This document shows positions 59,701-64,000 of a stretch of 64,000 nucleotides of DNA, one piece after another. This DNA is from Asterias amurensis (Eukaryota; Echinodermata; Asteroidea; Forcipulatida; Asteriidae). A program made the translations under genes and the position numbers. Where the stretch lies: positions 11,735,391 through 11,799,390 of the forward strand of contig NC_092657.1 of the NCBI RefSeq assembly GCF_032118995.1, given 5' to 3'. Every line of letters begins with the position of its first letter. The first letter of the stretch is position 1. The notes beneath the pieces are model-generated. The model did not search any database and was not told the origin of the DNA. It saw only the letters and a list, made by a program, of their open reading frames with translations.

Positions 59701-62700
59701 ATAACTCATATATGTAGCATTCAACATAATCTTATCGGGAGATATTGAAACTAATCCTGTTCCATTCCCTTCTGCTCAAGTATCACATCCTGCAACCAAC
59801 AACCCTCATCAAGAAACAACTCAAGACATTTATCACCAAAATGTTAGAAGCATCAAGAATAAGTTGGACTGCCTCCACAGTGAGTTCTTGAGTAAGTTAC
59901 ATCCATTCACTGATTAACGAACCTGTGAGCGACCAATCTACCTCAAGGCTCTGATCCAAGGTGGCATTTGAACCAAGATCTACAGACGATGGTACTCTTA
60001 AAATACTCAAAGATACCAAAAATGCACTAAGTCAATATATTGAAAACAAAACCTTGTTTTTAAAGACACACAATTTTGTCTTTGATTTTTTTTTCCGGAA
60101 AGGTCACAAATAAATAAAGTTCATTCTAGTAATACAACAATCCTTCAGAGAAATAAATCCATCTGAAATGCAATCAAAGTAAACTAAATATTATATGAAG
60201 ATCTCCTTAAAAGAAATTTGAACTGAGGGCTTACATTTTTTGTTCTTAATGACTTCATCTTAAATGTTTGCTTGTATGAATATAGTTACTAAAAAAATAC
60301 CAATCACATGCACCACATATGCACCTCATTTTAAAGCAAATGTTTCTGTTTAAGTTATAACTCTTTATGAAATTATGGTAAATTATTGGACATGGTCTGA
60401 AAAGGACCACACTGCCATGGAGAGTCAACCTACCTGTACAAAGTGTTCCAGTCCAGCCTTCATCGCAGGCACATTCACACGTTGCAGCAGTCAATCTTCC
60501 ACTATTTTCACAGTTTATTAAACATTCTGAACATTGAAAACGAAACAAAAACTTATCAACCAATATCTGCCAAACTTCAGAATTTCGAATGCATATTTGG
60601 AAATGTGCAGCTTCAGCAGGAAATTTGTGTTAAGTGTCAGGGTACTTTTTGTAACATAAAACACAATGTCCACAGATTTACATTAAACTTTCAACAGTTT
60701 GAAGATAATGATGGTATAAAGTTTCCCTTAAATCATTACTTGCTGAGGAACTGTAGTTTTTGGAAAAAAATTAGTAAAAAACAATGTCACAAAAATCAAG
60801 TGTACCTATACAAAGTGTTCCTGTCCAGCTTCCCGTACAGCCACACTGACATGTTGAACTATCCAGTACTCCACTATTTGAACAAGAGCTACTTGTGAGT
60901 GAACAATCTGCAAGATTACAAAATGGTGAAATAAATTAGTAACATATGTCTGCCGAACTTATTACTTCCTGTAGAACACACAAAGAACTACCTACAGGAA
61001 AACCAGCTAATAATAACGAGGAATTTGCTAACGCGCCTTTTCCTAAAAATACCAAACGCAGACGTGAAAAAAAGAAACTTGATGGTTGTTTTTTATAAGT
61101 TCTTTCTGAACTAAGAAATGGAGATGTATTTTCTAAGATGTTGTGGCAGGTCATTCCAGAGCTATGAAGGAAAGGAAATCTACCAGCATGATTTTTAGTT
61201 AGAGCGATAAGTTTGTGTCTTTCTCATGCTCTTGTGATATGAGACAGGCAACATTTAAAGAATCTTTTTTTTTTTTTTTTTTTGGGGGGGGGGGTATTTA
61301 TTATTATTATTATTATTATTTATTTGACCTCAACAATACAAGTTATATATAGGTTATTTTGGCCTTACACAAATCTTAAATTTAAGCACCTTGCATTGAC
61401 AGGCAAGATACTACAATGGTCATCTGGGAAATATCGCATTTTGTGTTATAGCTTTCAAATATTTTCAAGAGTTATAAAAACTTAACAAGTTTTTGGTGAT
61501 GTTCCCTCTTTTCTACCAATCATCATAAAATATATGTTTTGATTTGTTCTTTCATTGATATGCGCATAGATTCAATTAAATCAATTCAGTTCAACAAAAC
61601 ATTTATTTTGGTATTGCCCTAACACGACAAAATTACATAATTGGTGTTTTTATAATATCAGACCTAACAGTGACTGTTATAAACAGTAGCAAACATTATT
61701 AACAAGTCAGAAGGGCAAAAATTAGGATTGGGTGAAGCCTTGGCTTTTGTACCCTAACCTATTGAGAGACTAACACTGCATGTAAGACTCACAAACACAA
61801 GTGTACCAACACTACCAAAAACGAGCCATCATTGAATTGACTAAAATCATGAAGGTGCAGTCTATCACATGGCCTATGCCACAGAAGAAATACATTACAC
61901 ATTGTGACTTTAGTGTCGTAACCTGTAGGCCTATAGGGAGATGCTTTTTTAAAAGAAGACAGTGAGGACATTTCACTTTGCCGTTTAAGCAAATGTCTTT
62001 TTGCAAAATGTTCTGCTCAAGCGAACTGAAAACATCAAGCCTTACCTGTACAAGTTGTTCCTGCCCAGTTTCCATCGCAGTCACACTGACACATTGCATC
62101 AATCAGTGTTCCACTATTTGAACAGGAGTTGATTGAACATTCTGCAAGATTGTATAACAGACAAAAATTCTTATAAATCATGCAGCATTAATCATCTGGT
62201 ATGGATGCTCATCAATGATGTAAAAATAAAACTCAATTCTGCCTCCCTAAAGGCAATGGACACTATTACTCAAAATCACTGTTAGAATAAAAACTTAATT
62301 GATAACAAGCAAAGGAGAGCTGTTGACAGTATAAAACATTGTGAGAAACAGCTCCCTCTGAACTAATGTAGATTTGGAGAAAGAAGTAATTTTCCACAAA
62401 TTTGACCTCAGAATTAGATTTCTTTTACGTCTCGAAATCAAGCATCTGAAAGCACACAACTTGGTGTCCAGTGTCTTTAAGGCTATGAAGCTTTTATTTG
62501 TGAAATAAACCAATCAATGAATAGATTTATAAAAATAAATGAATCAGGCATATCACTTAGTAGCATCGCTTGAGAAAATACAGCAGCCAAAAATTAATAT
62601 GGTAGCAGTAAGTGGTGACTTTAAACTGAAGAATTGGTGGCCAGTTTGAATTAAAATGTTTGGCGACCATCTGTGAAAGAAATAACAATAATCCTCTTCT

Positions 62701-63997
62701 TGGAAAAACTTAGACGATCAACTGGTATTTTTTTTTACTTGGCCTAAAACATCCCAAAACATGTAAAATGTTAAACGCAAAATGGTTCTTACCGCTGCAG
62801 GCCTGTCCCGTCCAGTTGTCTGTACATGAACACAAACAATTGACAGTGTCAAGCACTCCATTATTTTGACAGGTGAATGGACAAACTGCATATAAAGATA
62901 AGGAACATGTACAGGATTAGATTATATATAAAACAAATCTAATAAGTTAAAGTGGTCAAGTGGTTTGACTACAGAACTTGCAATCACAAGGTTGTGGGTT
63001 CGAGTTTTCCCAGATAACTGCTGATTTCAAAATTACTAGAATAAATATTGCCGTTACTTAATCACAATTTCTTGATTTGTACAATTCATAATCATAGACA
63101 TTTAACCAATGTTTGTATAAGAGAGATAAGCTGTTGCCAGCTTGGTGTTTGTATTCCCTTGTGGGAGTTTGCTGAGTTCCCTTGATGGAAAGATCATCTA
63201 AACAAACAAACAACAAACAAACAAACAAACAAACAAACAAACAAACAAACAAACAAACAAACACACAAACAAACAAACAAAAACTAAACAAAAAAACAAA
63301 CCCCTTCTCTATGACATTACAAGACCCAAATGGTTTTAAAAGTATTTTCATTACAAGGGTTTCATTTTGTCTCGAAAAATTAAAGTCACAGGGAAAATTG
63401 GATTGAATTTAAATTGGTAAATAAAGTGTTTTTTTTACCAGAGCACTCGCAGGTCACGGTATCAAGATCCTCGTCGGGACCACAAGTTATGGCACAATCT
63501 GAATAAAATTATGGAAGAAAAGACAATTAGTGCCGAATGTATTTATAGCAACAATTAATTCTGAAGAAATTACTTGTGGCGCCAAAAGTATATTTTTTTT
63601 TACTAAACATACGCAATGGGCTGAATGAACTTGTTCACCATTATTCCCCTACTCGGACTCTACCATATTTTTATAGCCACAAATCTTTTTCTTACGCCTC
63701 ACCGTTTCGTAGTCTTCCTGTGCAGATTGGTAAGACACTGCTCTAGAATTGCCAGGGTCATGGGTTCGAATCCCACACGAGTTATGCCTGTGATGTTTGT
63801 TTCACAGGACTCGGGAAAGTATACAGTGCTACCAAACATTGGTGTATGGGTAAAAAACAAAAATTAAAAATTCATATCCAGAACATGTTGATTAAGTTTA
63901 CCTGAGCATGTTTCTCCACTCCAGGGGATGTTTTCACAACCGCAACTACAATCCGCATCATTCCTTACACCTTCATTCATGCAAGACAGTGAGCATT
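50698..63997 (-). CDS. Transmembrane-mucin-like protein: EGF array, EGF-SEA-EGF, TM, tail (3' part of gene)
   Basis: Sixteen exons run from 63,902-63,997 down to 50,698-50,757 and all splice phases agree; the 5' end is beyond the window. In protein order: eight one-exon EGF-like modules (one truncated), a further EGF-like module (56,409-56,546), a SEA domain over two exons, a last EGF split over two exons, a Thr/Pro-rich stalk, a single transmembrane helix and a cytoplasmic tail of about 110 residues. EGF-SEA-EGF-TM is the known arrangement of vertebrate membrane mucins such as MUC3/12/13/17. SEA domains self-cleave at GS(V/I)VV, and HNGSAVV here is a near match. A cell-surface role, type I topology, is inferred. 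A Notch-like or adhesion receptor is a possible alternative description. Confidence 0.8.
50805..51550. mobile_element. MITE (AGGCAGTGG family) split by another hairpin element
   Basis: 50,805-51,075 and 51,455-51,545 are the two parts (ACACTGGACAATTGTC left, CCACTGCCTTTAA right). The insert at about 51,075-51,455 has loosely inverted ends (ACAAATATTCTGTC and GCAGTCAATATTTGT) and a central hairpin GTGTGATAGTCTGACGACTATCACAC. Confidence 0.7.
51560..51640 (-). mobile_element. Degraded tRNA-like SINE head
   Basis: Minus-strand GGTGGCCGAGCGGTCAATCC resembles a box A (TGGCNNAGYGG). Box B is eroded (TTGTTCGATTGTTG). It lies just downstream of the exon at 51,654. Confidence 0.45.
51654..51725 (-). 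CDS. Cytoplasmic-tail exon NPNQEFIRPYVVTG...
   Basis: Acceptor CATCCCCAG, donor CATG|GTAAGTC, 72 nt, phase 0-0, 24 codons. It includes YVV and QYHH stretches and no hydrophobic segment. Confidence 0.7.
52517..52818 (-). CDS. Transmembrane exon
   Basis: Acceptor GTTTTTTTGCTCCTCAG, donor AGAGA|GTAAGTC, 302 nt, phase 1 to 0. It encodes AEPLSTVAIALITVGGFVLL and a further hydrophobic run ending CILMRRQYEEG. This gives one helix of about 25 residues followed by a basic stop-transfer segment. The tail is rich in Ser, Gln and Asp/Glu (SDQLSSDESQNSETQRR) and Tyr. Confidence 0.9.
53556..53647 (-). CDS. Exon: end of last EGF and Thr/Pro stalk
   Basis: 92 nt, entered with AG|T. It encodes CLDSFTGDQCETD, the C-terminal loop of an EGF domain, then TITTQPTTQAPTQTPD, a short O-glycosylation-type stalk before the membrane. 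Acceptor GTTTTTCTTTAG, donor GATG|GTAAGCG. Confidence 0.85.
54120..54400 (+). mobile_element. SINE in intron
   Basis: GGTGTGGGTTCAGATCCCGG at 54,160-54,180 resembles a box B, followed by TCGTGACACTTGC as in the other SINEs of the window. The body continues to about 54,400. Confidence 0.55.
54418..54508 (-). CDS. Exon: N-terminal half of last EGF
   Basis: 91 nt, phase 1 in and phase 2 out. It encodes ASIACTVGYCQNGGTCTRAG then IFPMFTYSC, with four of six EGF cysteines and the typical CQNGGTC. Acceptor CCATTCATCAG, donor TGCAG|GTAACTA. Confidence 0.9.
54805..55027 (-). CDS. SEA domain, second exon
   Basis: 223 nt, phase 0 to 1. It encodes LLWRLDENSTTLMAESVTGS and LIHNGSAVVTATIFYP. GSAVV sits where SEA domains self-cleave (G/SVVV), so autoproteolysis is possible though the motif is not perfect. 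Acceptor TTTATATCAG, donor CAAG|GTATGAC. Confidence 0.8.
55632..55741 (-). CDS. SEA domain, first exon
   Basis: 110 nt, phase 1 to 0. It encodes RPSLRVVVKTLTEFFPAFAN and PTSARFKNFIAIMESV, the strand-helix start of a SEA domain. Acceptor CACTTCATCCAG, donor CGTG|GTAAGTT. The region 55,750-56,400 upstream is intron without recognised elements. Confidence 0.8.
56409..56546 (-). CDS. EGF-like exon before SEA
   Basis: 138 nt with donor CTAC|GTGAGTAC. It encodes VNPCLDTSLCTGVERYCSPD, NGFTCPCQAYDGY and VGDQC. The frame also stays open to a weaker donor, GTAG|GTTTAT at 56,368, which would keep phase 1 and add 13 residues. The GTGAGT donor is preferred. Confidence 0.8.
56870..57583. mobile_element. 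TIR element, CAAGGCAGTCG ends, in intron
   Basis: GCCTAGCCTTGCTCAAGGCA near 56,885 and TGCCTTGAGCAAGGCTACTC near 57,554 are inverted over about 90 bp including CACCGCTGTAAA/TACAGCGGCGG. Inside, GGCCGTCAGGCCGACAGCCT occurs in both orientations (57,068 and 57,420). Half of the same element is at 37,111-37,320. Confidence 0.75.
57586..58389. mobile_element. Near-perfect foldback element
   Basis: Two arms of about 370-430 bp are almost exact reverse complements (ATAAATCGGTCCAATCCACT at left; ATTGGACCGATTTAT at right). The arms contain smaller palindromic repeats of GTTCCCAGACGCGTGTCCGT and CAGGACAAACGTGT. Overlapping open frames on both strands (57,806-58,234) come from this symmetry. Confidence 0.9.
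58534..58635 (-). CDS. EGF-like module exon 8
   Basis: 102 nt, phase 1-1. It encodes CPITAASCMNGASFDADNC then ECVCSQANSGDTCA. Six cysteines in the C-x-C-x-C arrangement shared by the whole array, with the Trp of other modules replaced. Acceptor GTTTTGTTTTAG, donor GCAG|GTAAAA. Confidence 0.85.
59131..59223 (-). CDS. EGF-like module exon 7
   Basis: 93 nt, phase 1-1. It encodes CALDCLNGGTLDSATCQCAC then VQSWSGTTC. It shows the consensus form C-x3-C-x10-C-x-C-x-C-x8-C. Acceptor AATTATAG, donor TCAA|GTAAGTT. Confidence 0.9.
59305..59695. mobile_element. MITE, AGGCAGTGGACACTATTGG family
   Basis: TTAA|AGACAGTGGACACTATTGG at left and CCAATAGTGTCCACTGCCT at right. An intronic hairpin with GATTTCAAGACCTCAAATTC inside. 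Confidence 0.85.
59740..59910 (+). pseudogene. LINE endonuclease N-terminal fragment
   Basis: Plus-strand translation includes QDIYHQNVRSIKNKLDCLHS, the usual start of a CR1/L2 EEP domain. It is soon interrupted by stops. The rest of this intron to 60,430 is AT-rich without recognised elements. Confidence 0.6.
60434..60526 (-). CDS. EGF-like module exon 6
   Basis: 93 nt, phase 1-1. It encodes CLINCENSGRLTAATCECAC then DEGWTGTLC. Acceptor TTTTCAATGTTCAG, donor ACAG|GTAGGTT. Confidence 0.9.
60630..60800. mobile_element. Partial MITE, TGTCCACAGATTTACATTAA family
   Basis: AACACAATGTCCACAGATTT and GAAGATAATGATGGTATAAA match the left half of the family seen at 23,655-24,145. The right half is absent and the exon at 60,806 follows at once. 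Confidence 0.65.
60806..60907 (-). CDS. EGF-like module exon 5
   Basis: 102 nt, phase 1-1. It encodes CSLTSSSCSNSGVLDSSTC then QCGCTGSWTGTLC. Acceptor TAATCTTGCAG, donor ATAG|GTACACT (weaker). Confidence 0.88.
   Translation of the reverse strand: MVHSQVALVQIVEYWIVQHVSVAVREAGQEHFV
60910..62045. other. Intron with low-complexity DNA
   Basis: A T-run, a G-run and (TTA)n lie at 61,265-61,323. No exon or recognised mobile element is otherwise visible. Confidence 0.6.
62046..62141 (-). CDS. EGF-like module exon 4
   Basis: 96 nt, phase 1-1. It encodes CSINSCSNSGTLIDAMCQC then DCDGNWAGTTC. Acceptor CAATCTTGCAG, donor ACAG|GTAAGGC. Confidence 0.9.
62245..62485. mobile_element. Truncated MITE, AGGCAGTGG family
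   Basis: It begins AGGCAATGGACACTATTACT and ends GTGTCCAGTGTCTTTAAG, with the CTCCCTCTGAACTAATGTAG interior. The right half is mostly deleted. Confidence 0.75.
62793..62885 (-). CDS. EGF-like module exon 3
   Basis: 93 nt, phase 1-1. It encodes CPFTCQNNGVLDTVNCLCSC then TDNWTGQAC. Acceptor TTTATATGCAG, donor AGCG|GTAAGAA. Confidence 0.9.
62945..63050 (+). mobile_element. tRNA-derived SINE fragment
   Basis: AGTGGTCAAGTGGTTTGACT resembles a box A region and GGTTGTGGGTTCGAGTTTTC a box B, about 35 bp apart, as in a tRNA head. Confidence 0.6.
63200..63283. repeat. (AAAC)n microsatellite
   Basis: An almost uninterrupted run of AAAC tetranucleotides within the intron. The overlapping short frames are artefacts. 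Confidence 0.97.
63439..63498 (-). CDS. EGF-like module exon 2, truncated
   Basis: 60 nt, phase 1-1. It encodes CAITCGPDEDLDTVTCECS and then splices. The last cysteine pair and the W-x-G-x-x-C end present in all full modules are missing, yet the frame is kept. Acceptor ATTTTATTCAG, donor TCTG|GTAAAA. An alternative is that it is an exon that is often skipped. Confidence 0.75.
63715..63880 (+). mobile_element. tRNA-derived SINE
   Basis: A tRNA-like head with ATGGGTTCGAATCCCACAC (box B) near 63,759-63,778. The tail ATGCCTGTGAT ... ACAGTGCTACCAAACATT ... GGGTAAAAAACAAAAATTAA is shared with 49,380-49,500. Confidence 0.75.
63902..63997 (-). CDS. EGF-like module exon 1 of window (gene continues upstream)
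   Basis: 96 nt, phase 1-1. It encodes CSLSCMNEGVRNDADCSCGC then ENIPWSGETC. Donor TCAG|GTAAAC. The acceptor TAG lies at 64,000-63,998, the very edge of the window, so at least one further exon must lie beyond it. Confidence 0.85.
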
Positions 63998-64000
63998 CTA

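Overview
This is a window of animal nuclear DNA. It has split genes with GT-AG introns, phase-1 extracellular modules, tRNA-like SINEs, CR1/L2-type LINEs, Ty3/gypsy remnants and a very dense load of TTAA-flanked miniature inverted-repeat elements (MITEs). Repeat style and gene content suggest an echinoderm, possibly a sea star; that is inference, not proof. There are no bacterial features.

Layout. 1-5,000: the 3' flank of a duplicated unit whose gene lies upstream of the window (copy A), broken by SINEs and a nested transposon. 5,000-11,234: MITEs, a pyrimidine-rich block and a 2.06-kb TIR element. 11,469-21,808 (+): a six-exon gene assembled here from splice sites and a constant phase (1). 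It predicts about 365 residues with two homologous RHIM-like (amyloid-type) repeats, two mini-exons, a SAM-like domain and a truncated, catalytically degraded LINE-type endonuclease (EEP) domain. 26,828-31,606 (+): copy C, a near-identical duplicate of only the 3' cassette (mini-exon, mini-exon, SAM+EEP exon), with no RHIM exons of its own. 31,883-33,641: a 1.76-kb block of several pure hexanucleotide arrays. 35,250-48,800: minisatellites invaded by a Ty3/gypsy remnant, a 4.9-kb giant-TIR TTAA element, an LTR-like element and others.

50,698-63,997 (-) holds the 3' part of a second gene, read as 16 exons whose phases all agree. It encodes an array of unusual one-exon EGF-like modules, then EGF, SEA, EGF, a Thr/Pro stalk, one transmembrane helix and a cytoplasmic tail. 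The EGF-SEA-EGF-TM order is that of transmembrane mucins. Its 5' end is outside the window, and its introns and 3' UTR are full of transposons.

The most interesting signal is the RHIM-like/SAM/dead-EEP gene. It sits in a recently duplicated cluster (copies A, B, C), its paralogous cassettes differ almost only by amino-acid-changing substitutions, and copy C is placed and phased so that it could act as an alternative 3' end for the upstream RHIM exons. All exon calls are by eye from splice consensus and reading phase; no alignment or expression data were available.
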